In this document: positions 17,285-26,364 of the stretch, in pieces
Layout: each line of letters starts with the position of its first letter
Position numbering within the stretch: the first letter of the stretch is position 1
Source of the DNA: Pseudomonas extremorientalis
GTDB taxonomy: Bacteria > Pseudomonadota > Gammaproteobacteria > Pseudomonadales > Pseudomonadaceae
DNA: 64,000 nt
Reading direction: 5' to 3'
Assembly (NCBI RefSeq): GCF_001870465.1
Contig: NZ_MDGK01000055.1
Coordinates: 186,001 to 250,000, forward strand
Position numbers and translations under genes: made by a program
Notes under the pieces: generated by a model
Told to the model about the DNA's origin: nothing
Database searches by the model: none
What the model saw: only the letters and a program-made list of their open reading frames with translations

Positions 17285-18028
17285 ATGAACGCAAAAGTCT
17301 GGTTGGTGGGCGCGGGTCCCGGTGACCCGGAACTGTTGACCCTCAAGGCCGTACGCGCCCTGCGTGAGGCGCATGTGGTGCTGATCGATGACCTGGTCAA
17401 CCCGGCGGTACTGGAACACTGCGTTGAAGCACGGGTGATCACCGTGGGTAAACGCGGTGGCTGTCGCTCGACACCGCAGGACTTTATCCATCGCCTGATG
17501 CTGCGCTATGCGCGCCAGGGCAAATGCGTGGTGCGGCTCAAGGGCGGCGACCCGTGCATTTTCGGGCGTGGCGGTGAGGAAGCCATGTGGCTGCGTGAAC
17601 GGGGCGTCGAGGTGGAGTTGGTCAACGGGATCACGGCGGGCCTGGCGGGCGCGACAAATTGCGCGGTTCCGCTGACGCTGCGCGGGGTGAGCCGTGGCGT
17701 GACCCTGGTGACGGCGCATACCCAGGACGACAGCCGCCTGAATTGGCGGGCCCTGGCCGAGGGCGGGACGACCTTGGTGGTGTACATGGGCGTGGCAAAG
17801 CTTGAGGAGATTCGCCAGCAATTGCTGGACGGCGGGATGGCGGCGGATATGCCGGTGGCGATGATCGAAAACGCATCGCTGCCCCAGCAACGGGAATGCC
17901 GCAGTGAGTTGTCACGCATGTATGCAGATGCGCAGGCATTTGCCTTGAAGAGCCCGGCCATCCTGGTGATTGGCCATGTGGCAGCCCCTGGGCAAGTCGC
18001 TTGCCTTACACAAGCCGCCAGCGCCTGA
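17285..18028 (+). CDS. cobA: Uroporphyrinogen-III C-methyltransferase (SUMT)
   Basis: A 247-residue SAM-dependent enzyme that makes precorrin-2, the first step toward siroheme and cobalamin. The SUMT signatures are VWLVGAGPGDPELLTLKA at the start, RLKGGDPCIFGRGGEE, and ITAGLAGATNCAVPLTLRG. In nitrate operons it supplies siroheme for assimilatory nitrite reductase. Here it follows the kinase gene after only 26 bases, although no nitrite or nitrate reductase gene lies in the window. The transcript ends at a strong terminator shared with oprF. Confidence 0.94.
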   Translation: MNAKVWLVGAGPGDPELLTLKAVRALREAHVVLIDDLVNPAVLEHCVEARVITVGKRGGCRSTPQDFIHRLMLRYARQGKCVVRLKGGDPCIFGRGGEEAMWLRERGVEVELVNGITAGLAGATNCAVPLTLRGVSRGVTLVTAHTQDDSRLNWRALAEGGTTLVVYMGVAKLEEIRQQLLDGGMAADMPVAMIENASLPQQRECRSELSRMYADAQAFALKSPAILVIGHVAAPGQVACLTQAASA

Positions 18029-18043
18029 AGCAAATTCCAGGCG

Positions 18044-18074
18044 AAAAAAAGCCCGGCCTGAGCCGGGCTTTTTT
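18044..18074. terminator. Bidirectional terminator between cobA and oprF
   Basis: GCCCGGC/GCCGGGC with a CTGA loop is flanked by seven A and six T. It should end both convergent transcripts. Confidence 0.92.
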
Positions 18075-18088
18075 CTACCACTCAGTAA

Positions 18089-19069
18089 TTACTGAGCTGT
18101 AGCTTCTACCGACGCTTCTACACGACGGTTGATGGCACGACCAGCTTCAGTTGCGTTGTCAGCAACTGGGCGGGATTCACCGTAACCTACTGCGGTGATA
18201 CGGCTAGGAGCAACGCCGTCTTTAACCAGGACTTGCTTAACAGCGTCAGCACGACGCTGGGACAGCTTCTGGTTGTAAGCGTCTGGACCTACGGAGTCAG
18301 TGTGACCAGCAACTTCTACGTTGGTAGCTGGGTACTGAGCCATGAAGTCGGCCAGGTTTTTCACGTCGCCGTAGCTGTTAGGCTTAACAACCGACTTGTC
18401 GAAGTCGAACTTGACGTCCAGCTCAACACGAACAACCTGAGCAACTGGAGCTTCTGGCTCTGGAGTTGGCTCTGGAGCTGGTGCTGGGGTAGGAGCTGGA
18501 GCAACTGCGCCAGCGTTACCGCCGAAGTTTACGCCCAGGCCGACCAGTGCGGAGTAGTCCCACTTGCCGTTGTCCAGACCGTAGTCAGCTTCAACACCGG
18601 CACGTGCGTACAGGTTGTTGGTGAAGTAGTACTTCACGCCAGTACCAACGGTAGCGAAAGTAGTCTGGTCGCGACCGCTGTGGCCGTCAGCCTGAACGTT
18701 GGTACGGCTCTGGTGACCGAAACCGCCTTCTACGTATGGACGCAGGCTGTCTACGCCAGCTTGACCGAAGTGATACTGGGCAACCAGGCTGCCGGTATCG
18801 CCTTTGATCTTCTGGTTACCAGTACCGTCGTTCGAACGGGTGTGGTTGGTCTTGTCGTAGGACAGGTTCAAGGACAGGTCGTCGGTCAGGAAGTAACCGA
18901 TGCGAGCGCCAGGATTGAAGCCGTCTTCGATGTGCTTGACGCTATCGTTGTACTGCTTCTTGTAGAACAGCTCGCCTTCAACTGCGCCTTGGCCTTGTGC
19001 CAGAACGCCGAAAGAAGTAGCGGCAATAAGAGAACCAATGGCCAAGCCCAAGGTGTTTTTCAGTTTCAT
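18089..19069 (-). CDS. oprF: Major outer-membrane porin OprF
   Basis: A 326-residue outer-membrane protein. It has a signal peptide ending FGVLA, an N-terminal eight-stranded barrel, a proline/alanine/glutamate hinge (PAPTPAPAPEPTPEPE, about residues 188-205), and an OmpA-type peptidoglycan-binding domain with VEVAGHTDSVG and the RRADAV helix. It serves as a slow non-specific porin and joins outer membrane to cell wall. The hinge lacks the paired cysteines of P. aeruginosa OprF, as is common in the fluorescens group. It lies downstream of sigX. The 107-base gap to sigX must carry its own promoter, SigX-dependent in relatives. Confidence 0.97.
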   Translation of the reverse strand: MKLKNTLGLAIGSLIAATSFGVLAQGQGAVEGELFYKKQYNDSVKHIEDGFNPGARIGYFLTDDLSLNLSYDKTNHTRSNDGTGNQKIKGDTGSLVAQYHFGQAGVDSLRPYVEGGFGHQSRTNVQADGHSGRDQTTFATVGTGVKYYFTNNLYARAGVEADYGLDNGKWDYSALVGLGVNFGGNAGAVAPAPTPAPAPEPTPEPEAPVAQVVRVELDVKFDFDKSVVKPNSYGDVKNLADFMAQYPATNVEVAGHTDSVGPDAYNQKLSQRRADAVKQVLVKDGVAPSRITAVGYGESRPVADNATEAGRAINRRVEASVEATAQ

Positions 19070-19176
19070 CCGTTAAATCCCCATCTGGTGATTGTAAAGC
19101 AGTCCCACAAACCGGGGGACAACTCGGCGACAAGTCTAACAGAACTTGCCTACACGTAAGAGATATTTGCCACGCA

Positions 19177-19767
19177 CTAAGTTTCAGTCTCGCCCGCAAA
19201 TTTCTCACGTAATTTATCAAGAGCACGCTTGTAACGCATTTTTGTAGCACTCAAACCCATGTGCATGATGTCAGCGATTTCCTGAAACTCCAGCTCTGCG
19301 ACAAATCGTAGCACCAGAATTTCCCGGTCAATCGGGTTCACATACACCAACCAGCGATCAAGTCCGCCCTTCTCCTCGGGTGCCGGCGCCTTCTCTTCAG
19401 ACGCCTCCTCAAGGGGGTCAAGACTCAAGGCGTCCATCAAGCGACGCTTTCGCCGTTCCTTCCGATACTGCGTGATGCACTCGTTGTACGTGATGCTGTA
19501 CAGCCATGTCTTGAACTTCGATTTGCCTTCGAAGTTCTTCAGGCCGTACAACACCTTGAGCATCACTTCCTGACAGACATCATCCGCATCTCTATCGTTC
19601 CCCAAATACCTTGAACAAACGTTGAACAAAGTGCGTTGATATCTGCGCATCAATTCTTCGTACGCGCGAGTGACGTGAAACAGCTCCGTGTGCGAACGCG
19701 CGACCAGCTCCTCATCAGAGAGCTCACGGGGGTCATAGCGCGTGGACAGCGTTTGGGCTTTATTCAA
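19177..19767 (-). CDS. sigX: ECF sigma factor SigX
   Basis: A 196-residue extracytoplasmic-function sigma factor. Region 2 contains DADDVCQEVMLKVLYGLKNF and KFKTWLYSITYNECI; region 4 contains DREILVLRFVAELEFQEIADIM and LSATKMRYKRALDKL. A charged linker (EEASEEKAPAPEEKGG) separates them. In Pseudomonas SigX drives oprF, fatty-acid and envelope genes during membrane stress. No anti-sigma gene is next to it; the mechanosensitive-type CmpX upstream is thought to provide the signal. Position between cmpX and oprF is the conserved order. Confidence 0.96.
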   Translation of the reverse strand: MNKAQTLSTRYDPRELSDEELVARSHTELFHVTRAYEELMRRYQRTLFNVCSRYLGNDRDADDVCQEVMLKVLYGLKNFEGKSKFKTWLYSITYNECITQYRKERRKRRLMDALSLDPLEEASEEKAPAPEEKGGLDRWLVYVNPIDREILVLRFVAELEFQEIADIMHMGLSATKMRYKRALDKLREKFAGETET

Positions 19768-19854
19768 AACAAGTCGTGCCGACAGTCAGGTCAATGTCCG
19801 CCACAGCCCGATCACCCAGGCTCGCGGCGGCGTACATTAGCAGGGTTTGCCGGG

Positions 19855-20679
19855 TTAGCGGCTATTGACCTGCTGCTCCAGGAGAATCCGGTTGGACAGC
19901 GACACCAGGTCGCCGTCATCGGTCAGCACCGTCGTCTTGACCGTGCCGATCTCCTCGATTTGCCCTTCAACCTCGCCCACACGCACCTGTTGGCCCACCT
20001 GGTACAACTCACGCACATAGATTCCCGCAAGAATCTGACCGGCAATTTCCCGGCTTCCCAAGCCCATGGCCAGCGCAACGGCCAGACCAACGGTAATCAA
20101 AACGATCACAATCACGTGGTTGAGCAGGTCAGTCTTGACCTCCAACTGGCTGATCGCGACCGAAATACTGATGATAATCACCAAGCCCTGGGCAATCCGC
20201 CCCAGGCCAGCAGCATAGTCCAAACCCACGCCTTCGGCGGCGCCGCGCACCAGCCCATTGGCCAGTTGCGCCAGCAAAACACCTACCAGCAGCACCAGCG
20301 CGCCGCCGAAAACCTTCGGCAAGTACAGCGCCAGCATGTCGAGCGTAGCTGAAACTCGCTCAAGTCCAAGGGATTGAGCCGCAGAAACCAGGAAAATCAG
20401 CAAAACAAACCAATAAACGATCTTGCCGATCAATGTCGAGATCGGTACCTGCAGCCCGGCACGCCCCAACAGTTTGGTCAGACCGGTGCCTGCCATCAGG
20501 CGGTCGAGGCCCAGTTTCGCGAGCAGTTTGGACAGCAGGGTGTCGAGCAGCTTGGCCACGACAAAGCCCAGCAACACCAGCACCAGGGCACCAAACAGGT
20601 TGGGAATGAAATTCGCCACCTTGGTCCACAATGCGGTCATCGCGGTGACTAGGCTCTGGGTCCAGAGATCAAGTTCCAT
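19855..20679 (-). CDS. cmpX: CmpX, small mechanosensitive-channel-like membrane protein
   Basis: A 274-residue inner-membrane protein of the MscS-related, TM-helix-repeat type. It has five predicted helices (for example NLFGALVLVLLGFVVAKLLD, IVYWFVLLIFLVSAA, VFGGALVLLVGVLLAQLA, HVIVIVLITVGLAVALAMG). A short cytoplasmic beta region, VGEVEGQIEEIGTVKTTVL, resembles the MscS beta domain. In P. aeruginosa and P. fluorescens it modulates SigX activity and membrane fluidity. The ATG at 20679 is two bases after the crfX stop and has AAGG ten bases upstream. Confidence 0.9.
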   Translation of the reverse strand: MELDLWTQSLVTAMTALWTKVANFIPNLFGALVLVLLGFVVAKLLDTLLSKLLAKLGLDRLMAGTGLTKLLGRAGLQVPISTLIGKIVYWFVLLIFLVSAAQSLGLERVSATLDMLALYLPKVFGGALVLLVGVLLAQLANGLVRGAAEGVGLDYAAGLGRIAQGLVIIISISVAISQLEVKTDLLNHVIVIVLITVGLAVALAMGLGSREIAGQILAGIYVRELYQVGQQVRVGEVEGQIEEIGTVKTTVLTDDGDLVSLSNRILLEQQVNSR

Positions 20680-20681
20680 AT

Positions 20682-20927
20682 TCAATCAGCCTTATCAGCA
20701 GTGCGAGCAAGAGGTTTACCACGGGAAACCGGTGAGACATGGGCCGAACCGTTGTTCAGGGCCATCATCAACGCCGGCACCCAGCGCCCGAGCAGACCGA
20801 ACAGATCACCCGCGCCCACCTGACGGTTGGCGGTTTTCAGCACGCGGCCCAGGCAGGCATCGTCGTCGCGGTTGGACGGCGAGGCATTGAGCATGTCACG
20901 CAAAGACTGTTCGAACGGATCGTGCAT
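20682..20927 (-). CDS. crfX: CrfX, small protein of the sigX block
   Basis: An 81-residue protein, MHDPFEQSLRDMLNAS at its start, with a short hydrophobic stretch (LGRWVPALMMALN) in the middle. It is known only as a conserved cmpX/sigX neighbour named CrfX or CfrX; its biochemical role is not established. The ATG at 20927 follows AGAGG; the frame opens five codons earlier. It ends two bases before cmpX, so the two are co-translated. Confidence 0.85.
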   Translation of the reverse strand: MHDPFEQSLRDMLNASPSNRDDDACLGRVLKTANRQVGAGDLFGLLGRWVPALMMALNNGSAHVSPVSRGKPLARTADKAD

Positions 20928-21013
20928 AAGGACCTCTCGCAAGTGATTTAAAAGACGAGGGTAAATTTCTTGGGGTCACATAGGACCCTTCCTACGTTCA
21001 GGTCATATTCAGG

Positions 21014-22009
21014 TCAAACCCAGCGCAATCGTCGAAAAAGCCACCATTGTCCAAGCGCCACCGAGACCATCAACAGGCACGCAATCATGAATCCATAGGG
21101 GCTGGCAGAGAACGGAATCCCACCCACATTGATACCCAGCAGGCCGGTGAGAAAACTCATCGGCAGGAAGATTCCGGTGATGATCCCGAAGCGGTACATG
21201 GTGCGGTTCATGCGCACGCTCAAACGCCGGTCTTCGGCCTCCAGCACAAGCCCCACGCGCTCTCGGGTCAATTCAAGCTCTTCCAGATAACGGGTGAGGC
21301 TGTTGTTCAATTCGTTCCAATAGTCGGCATCGTCGTCACAGAACCACGGCAGTTTGATGCGCGTGAGCTGGGCGAAAATATCCCGCTGCGGCGCGAGGAA
21401 TCGCTTCAGCCCGGCTGCCCGTCGACGGATCTGCAGGACGCTGCCATGTTCCGGGGTATACCGTTCGTCGGTATCGAGTTTTTCTTCCTCTACGTCGACG
21501 ATTTCAGACAGGTCACTGACCAGATCCTGCACTTTATTAGTCAGGTACTGAGCCATATAAAGGATGAGTTCAGAGGCCGTCTTCGGTCCCTTGCCATCCG
21601 CCAGCTGCACCAGCAACTCATCCGTGGCGCGCAACGGACGCAACCGCAGGGAAATCACACGGTTGGCCGCGGCGAAAATCCGCACCGAAACCATGTCCTC
21701 CGGTTCGGCACCGGGGTTGAGGTTGACCCCACGCAAGAACAGCAGCAATTGCGAGTCCGGCAACGGCAACAGGCGCGGGCGGGTGTTCTCCTCCAGCAAG
21801 AGGTCACAGGCGAACTCGCTCAAGCCACTGGATTTGCGCAGCCAGGTCTGGGTCTGTGGATGACTGCGATCCCAATGCAGCCACAGGCTTTCCTGGGACT
21901 GCAGTTGCAAGTCGTCGAGCTCTGTCCGGGCAATCGAACGCGCACCGCCTTTACCGTCCAGCACCAGGGCATGCACCAGCCCCCATTGCGCGTTTTCTTC
22001 CTCGAACAT
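21014..22009 (-). CDS. cmaX: CmaX, CorA/ZntB-type metal ion channel
   Basis: A 331-residue CorA-superfamily protein. A long acidic cytoplasmic region (about 1-265) is followed by two C-terminal membrane helices. The pore signature is GINVGGIP instead of GMN, which places it with the ZntB/CmaX branch rather than classic magnesium CorA. The substrate is probably a divalent cation such as zinc or magnesium. It completes the sigX-cmpX-crfX-cmaX block. The ATG at 22009 overlaps a GGTGAGG ribosome site closely, so a GTG at 22015 remains possible. Confidence 0.9.
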   Translation of the reverse strand: MFEEENAQWGLVHALVLDGKGGARSIARTELDDLQLQSQESLWLHWDRSHPQTQTWLRKSSGLSEFACDLLLEENTRPRLLPLPDSQLLLFLRGVNLNPGAEPEDMVSVRIFAAANRVISLRLRPLRATDELLVQLADGKGPKTASELILYMAQYLTNKVQDLVSDLSEIVDVEEEKLDTDERYTPEHGSVLQIRRRAAGLKRFLAPQRDIFAQLTRIKLPWFCDDDADYWNELNNSLTRYLEELELTRERVGLVLEAEDRRLSVRMNRTMYRFGIITGIFLPMSFLTGLLGINVGGIPFSASPYGFMIACLLMVSVALGQWWLFRRLRWV

Positions 22010-22033
22010 CCTCACCCCGTCGCTTACAGCAGT

Positions 22034-22525
22034 TTATTCAGGCATTTTCAGTGGGCTGGGCGACACAATCACGCCGTTATTGTCGGCGTAGATGTACTCA
22101 CCCGGGCGGAACGTCACGCCTGCAAAGGTGACCACCACGTTCAGATCGCCAATACCACGCTTGTCGGTCTTCATCGGGTGACTGGCCAGGGCCTGCACGC
22201 CAAGGTCGGTCTGGGCGATGACATCCACATCACGAATGCAGCCGTAGATCACCAGCCCTTCCCAGCCGTTTTTGGCAGCCTTTTCGGCGATCATGTCGCC
22301 CAGCAGCGCACGGCGCAGGGATCCTCCACCGTCGACCACCAGCACCTTGCCAGCACCAGGCTGGTCGGCTTGTTCCTTGACCAGGGAGTTATCTTCGAAG
22401 CATTTGATGGTGACAATCTCACCGCCGAAGGAGTCTCGGCCGCCGAAGTTGCTGAACATCGGTTCGAGCACCTGCACCAGCTCCGGGTAGGCGTCGCACA
22501 GGTCAGGGGTCACATAATGGTTCAT
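22034..22525 (-). CDS. rraA: RraA-like regulator of ribonuclease activity
   Basis: A 163-residue protein matching the RraA/MenG-like fold: PDLCDAYPELVQVLEPMF, FGGRDSFGGEIVTIKCFED, DGGGSLRRALLGDMIAE and DVDVIAQTDLGVQAL. E. coli RraA binds RNase E and lowers its activity; some homologues are instead 4-hydroxy-4-methyl-2-oxoglutarate aldolases. The residues G-D-M-I-A-E and R...D near the putative aldolase site are present, so both readings stay open. The ATG at 22525 is the family start. It stands alone between cmaX and the hydrolase gene. Confidence 0.88.
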   Translation of the reverse strand: MNHYVTPDLCDAYPELVQVLEPMFSNFGGRDSFGGEIVTIKCFEDNSLVKEQADQPGAGKVLVVDGGGSLRRALLGDMIAEKAAKNGWEGLVIYGCIRDVDVIAQTDLGVQALASHPMKTDKRGIGDLNVVVTFAGVTFRPGEYIYADNNGVIVSPSPLKMPE

Positions 22526-22714
22526 TGAACAATTCCTTTCCGTCAAAGAGGTGTCTTTCGAAAGAAGCGCCAGCCCAAGCAGGTGCGAAACATCCCATCC
22601 ACTTCGTCGCAACGCAATAGCCACTGCGCGACTGAATATGACCAGAAGCGTTTAATGCGTCATATCTTAGCCGCAACCACACACGAGTGAAACGCCCTTG
22701 GCAGAGCCCTGCCC

Positions 22715-23704
22715 TCAAACAGTGGCCAACACCTCGGGCTGCACGCCGAACAATGGGGCGAGCGGGTCCTTCAGCCATTGCGCCACCAGTGGCCACACTT
22801 CAGCCTGTGCGGCTTTGCTGACGAGCATTTCAACGTGCCCGAAATCCTCGGTAAACCCTTGCTGACGGCCGAGGCACAAGTATTGACGGTGCTCGGAACC
22901 GACCTGCTCGAACAGCTTGCGACAGGCCCAGTCGGGGTCCTGACGATCGCCGGCAGCACTGACCGACAGTAACGGCACATCGACCTCCGCCAGGCCTTTC
23001 CACCAGTCGTTCTTGCCTTCGCCAAAGCGGCCAAACAGGCCATTCCAGCGCATGGCTTCGATCATCACGCCTGCCGGCTCGTCCTCCGGGCCACGCTTGA
23101 GGCGCGAGCCGGAGACTTCGCCGAAGCGTTTCAAGAGCAAGCGCCCCGTCCATTCCACCGGTGGCAGCTTCAACGGCCAGTGGGTGCGGCTGACCTGGCA
23201 GCCAAACAATGCCACCGAAGCCACGGCTGGCGCGCCAAGGTGCCGCCCGCCAAGCGCCGCCGCCAGACTGGTGCCACCCAGGGAATGACCGATCCAGTGA
23301 GGAACCTGCCCGCTTTGCTCGCGCACGAACGCGCCAATGGCCGGCAAGTCGTAGCGCGCATAGTCAGCGACGCGGTTGCGTGCGTAGTCATGATTGCGCT
23401 TGGACAAACCATGACCACGCATTTCCGGGATCCACACATCAAATCCCTGGCGTGCCAGGTAAGCGCCCAGGCCGATGCCTTTGGGCGAATACCAGAAGCG
23501 GCGATTGGAAAAACTGCCATGCAATAAAATAACCGCAATGCCCCGGTTTTCCGGGACATCGGCCAGGCCCAAACGGGTAACTGCCAGCTCGACGGTGCCG
23601 TCGGGGCTGTTACCGGGCTTGAGGCGGTATACGTCTTCACTCAGGTCGCCACGACGCTCAGCGCTGATCAGGGCGACGGGAAACAGGTTGCTGCTGCTTT
23701 GCAT
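22715..23704 (-). CDS. Alpha/beta-fold hydrolase
   Basis: A 329-residue esterase/lipase-type hydrolase. The oxyanion strand is VILLHGSFSNRRFW and the nucleophile elbow is GHSLGG. An Asp in LLSVSAAGDRQDP and a His in EDFGHVEMLVSK complete a plausible triad. There is no signal peptide. The substrate is unknown; the gene sits directly downstream of the region divergent from nothing else and follows ppsA tail to tail on the same strand, separated by a strong hairpin. It is typical of Pseudomonas ppsA neighbourhoods. Confidence 0.82.
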   Translation of the reverse strand: MQSSSNLFPVALISAERRGDLSEDVYRLKPGNSPDGTVELAVTRLGLADVPENRGIAVILLHGSFSNRRFWYSPKGIGLGAYLARQGFDVWIPEMRGHGLSKRNHDYARNRVADYARYDLPAIGAFVREQSGQVPHWIGHSLGGTSLAAALGGRHLGAPAVASVALFGCQVSRTHWPLKLPPVEWTGRLLLKRFGEVSGSRLKRGPEDEPAGVMIEAMRWNGLFGRFGEGKNDWWKGLAEVDVPLLSVSAAGDRQDPDWACRKLFEQVGSEHRQYLCLGRQQGFTEDFGHVEMLVSKAAQAEVWPLVAQWLKDPLAPLFGVQPEVLATV

Positions 23705-23764
23705 AATGCTCTTGCACAAAAAAGGGCGGCGTCCGGAAGGAGTTCCGCCCTGCACAGATAAGAA

Positions 23765-23793
23765 TGCCGGTCACCCTCATCGGGTGACCGGCA
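23765..23793 (-). terminator. Strong hairpin after ppsA
   Basis: Perfect 12-bp stem TGCCGGTCACCC/GGGTGACCGGCA with a 5-nt loop just past the ppsA stop codon. Only a weak T-rich tail follows on the minus strand, so termination may be partial. Confidence 0.65.
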
Positions 23794-23810
23794 CTTTTGA
23801 CATGACGATC

Positions 23811-26186
23811 TTAGGCGGACGCCTGGCCTTCCGCCAGGAAGAACCAGGTTTCCAACACGGAATCGGGGTTCAACGAGACGCTTTCGATGCCCTGTTCCAT
23901 CAGCCATTTGGCCAGGTCAGGGTGGTCGGAAGGACCTTGGCCGCAGATGCCGATGTACTTGCCAGCCTTGTTACAGGCCTGGATGGCGTTGGCCAGCAGC
24001 TTCTTGACCGCAGGATTTCGCTCGTCGAACAGATGGGCGATGATTCCGGAGTCGCGGTCCAGGCCCAGGGTCAGCTGGGTCAGGTCGTTGGAACCGATGG
24101 AGAAACCGTCGAAGAACTCGAGGAACTCTTCGGCCAGGATGGCGTTGGACGGCAATTCGCACATCATGATCACGCGCAGGCCGTTTTCGCCACGGGACAG
24201 GCCGTTTTCTGCCAGCAGGTCGACCACTTGGCTCGCTTCGCCCAAGGTGCGCACGAACGGCACCATGATCTCGACGTTGGTCAGGCCCATTTCGTTGCGC
24301 ACGCGCTTGAGGGCGCGGCATTCGAGCTCGAAGCAGTCACGGAACGCTTCGCTGATATAACGCGAGGCGCCACGGAAGCCCAGCATCGGGTTTTCTTCTT
24401 CCGGTTCGTAGAGCTTGCCGCCGATCAGGTTGGCGTATTCGTTGGACTTGAAGTCCGACAGGCGCACGATGACCTTTTTCGGGTAGAACGCCGCCGCCAG
24501 GGTGCTGATGCCTTCCACCAGCTTCTCGACGTAGAAGCCCACAGGGTCGTTGTAGCCGGCGATGCGCTTGTCGACGCTTTCCTTGATCTCCAGCGGCAGG
24601 CCGTCGTAGTTCAACAGGGCCTTGGGGTGCACGCCGATCATACGGTTGATGATGAACTCCAGGCGGGCCAGGCCCACACCGGCGTTCGGCAACTGTGCGA
24701 AGTCGAAGGCACGGTCCGGGTTGCCGACGTTCATCATGATCTTGAACGGCAGGTCGGGCATGGCGTCGATGGAGTTCTGCTTGATGTCGAAGCCCAGTTC
24801 ACCTTCGAAGATGAAGCCGGTATCGCCTTCGGCGCAGGACACGGTCACGCCCTGGCCGTCTTTGAGCAGCTGGGTGGCGTTGCCACAACCGACTACCGCA
24901 GGAATCCCCAGCTCACGGGCGATGATCGCCGCGTGGCAGGTACGCCCGCCACGGTTGGTGACGATGGCGCTGGCGCGCTTCATTACCGGTTCCCAGTCCG
25001 GGTCGGTCATGTCGGAGACCAGTACATCGCCTGGCTGGACTTTGTCCATTTCGGACACGTCCTTGATGATCCGCACCTTGCCGGCGCCGATGCGTTGGCC
25101 GATGGCACGGCCTTCCACCAGCACGGTGCCGGTTTCTTTGAGCAGGTAGCGTTCCATGACATTGGCCGAGGTGCGGCTTTTCACGGTTTCCGGACGGGCC
25201 TGCACGATGTACAGCTTGCCGTCGTCACCGTCCTTGGCCCACTCGATGTCCATCGGGCACTTGTAGTGCTTTTCGATGATCATCGCTTGTTTGGCCAGCT
25301 CGCTGACTTCAGCGTCGGTCAGGCAGAAACGCGCCCGTTCGGCCTTGTCGACTTCAACGGTTTTCACGGAACGACCGGCCTTGGCCTCGTCGCCGTAGAT
25401 CATCTTGATGGCCTTGCTGCCCAGGTTACGGCGCAGGATGGCCGGGCGACCCGCTTCGAGGGTGCCCTTGTGTACGTAGAATTCGTCGGGGTTGACCGCG
25501 CCCTGTACGACGGTTTCACCCAGGCCGTAGGCGCCGGTGATGAACACCACATCACGGAAGCCCGATTCGGTATCGAGGGTGAACATTACGCCGGCGGTGC
25601 CGGTTTCCGAACGCACCATGCGCTGTACACCGGCAGACAAGGCCACCAGCTTGTGGTCGAAACCCTGGTGAACACGGTAGGAAATGGCGCGATCGTTGAA
25701 CAGCGAGGCGAACACTTCCTTGGCGGCGCGGATGACGTTTTCCACGCCGCGGATGTTCAGGAAGGTCTCTTGCTGGCCGGCGAAGGAAGCGTCTGGCAAG
25801 TCTTCGGCGGTAGCCGAGGAACGCACGGCGACAGCCATGTCCGGGTTGCCGGCTGAGAGGGTGGCGAAGGCGGTACGGATCTCTTCGTTGAGCTTCTCGG
25901 GGAACTCGGCTTCCATGATCCATTGGCGGATCTGGGCACCGGTCTTGGCCAGGGCGTTGACGTCATCGACATCCAGGGCGTCCAGCGCGGCGTGGATCTG
26001 AGCGTTGAGGCCGCTCAGTTCGAGGAAATCGCGGTAAGCCTGGGCCGTGGTGGCGAAACCACCGGGCACCGACACGCCAGCGCCTGCAAGATTACTGATC
26101 ATCTCGCCGAGGGATGCGTTCTTGCCCCCTACGTGCTCTACATCATGGACGCCGAGCTTATCGAGGGAAACTACGTACTCTACCAA
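23811..26186 (-). CDS. ppsA: Phosphoenolpyruvate synthase
   Basis: A 791-residue enzyme that makes PEP, AMP and phosphate from pyruvate and ATP, needed for gluconeogenesis. It has an N-terminal ATP-grasp-like domain (GGKNASLGEMI, PGGFATTAQAYR, AVRSSATAEDLPDASFAGQQ). The phosphohistidine domain has the motif GGRTCHAAIIARELGIPAVVG (the catalytic His lies in TCHAAI). A C-terminal TIM barrel ends in the active-site Cys region CGQGPSDHPD. It is divergent from its regulator ppsR, sharing a 178-base promoter region. Confidence 0.97.
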   Translation of the reverse strand: MVEYVVSLDKLGVHDVEHVGGKNASLGEMISNLAGAGVSVPGGFATTAQAYRDFLELSGLNAQIHAALDALDVDDVNALAKTGAQIRQWIMEAEFPEKLNEEIRTAFATLSAGNPDMAVAVRSSATAEDLPDASFAGQQETFLNIRGVENVIRAAKEVFASLFNDRAISYRVHQGFDHKLVALSAGVQRMVRSETGTAGVMFTLDTESGFRDVVFITGAYGLGETVVQGAVNPDEFYVHKGTLEAGRPAILRRNLGSKAIKMIYGDEAKAGRSVKTVEVDKAERARFCLTDAEVSELAKQAMIIEKHYKCPMDIEWAKDGDDGKLYIVQARPETVKSRTSANVMERYLLKETGTVLVEGRAIGQRIGAGKVRIIKDVSEMDKVQPGDVLVSDMTDPDWEPVMKRASAIVTNRGGRTCHAAIIARELGIPAVVGCGNATQLLKDGQGVTVSCAEGDTGFIFEGELGFDIKQNSIDAMPDLPFKIMMNVGNPDRAFDFAQLPNAGVGLARLEFIINRMIGVHPKALLNYDGLPLEIKESVDKRIAGYNDPVGFYVEKLVEGISTLAAAFYPKKVIVRLSDFKSNEYANLIGGKLYEPEEENPMLGFRGASRYISEAFRDCFELECRALKRVRNEMGLTNVEIMVPFVRTLGEASQVVDLLAENGLSRGENGLRVIMMCELPSNAILAEEFLEFFDGFSIGSNDLTQLTLGLDRDSGIIAHLFDERNPAVKKLLANAIQACNKAGKYIGICGQGPSDHPDLAKWLMEQGIESVSLNPDSVLETWFFLAEGQASA

Positions 26187-26364
26187 GGTGATCTCTCCAC
26201 TTTCTGTGTTGGAAAAGCTCAGGACGCCGGCTGCTCAATAGGAGCTGTCGCCCGCGCTTGTGGCCTGGACCTGGAAAATAAGTGAGAATGCGGCCCACCG
26301 CGGGACGGCAAAATCGCGCCTATCATATCCAAGATTCGCCATCAGCTTAAGGCCCAGGGCTCAA

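Noticed and set aside
18233..19159. 308-codon plus-strand open frame over oprF
   Set aside because: It is the antisense of oprF; the repeated Trp/Ser stretch comes from the complement of the Pro/Ala/Glu hinge.
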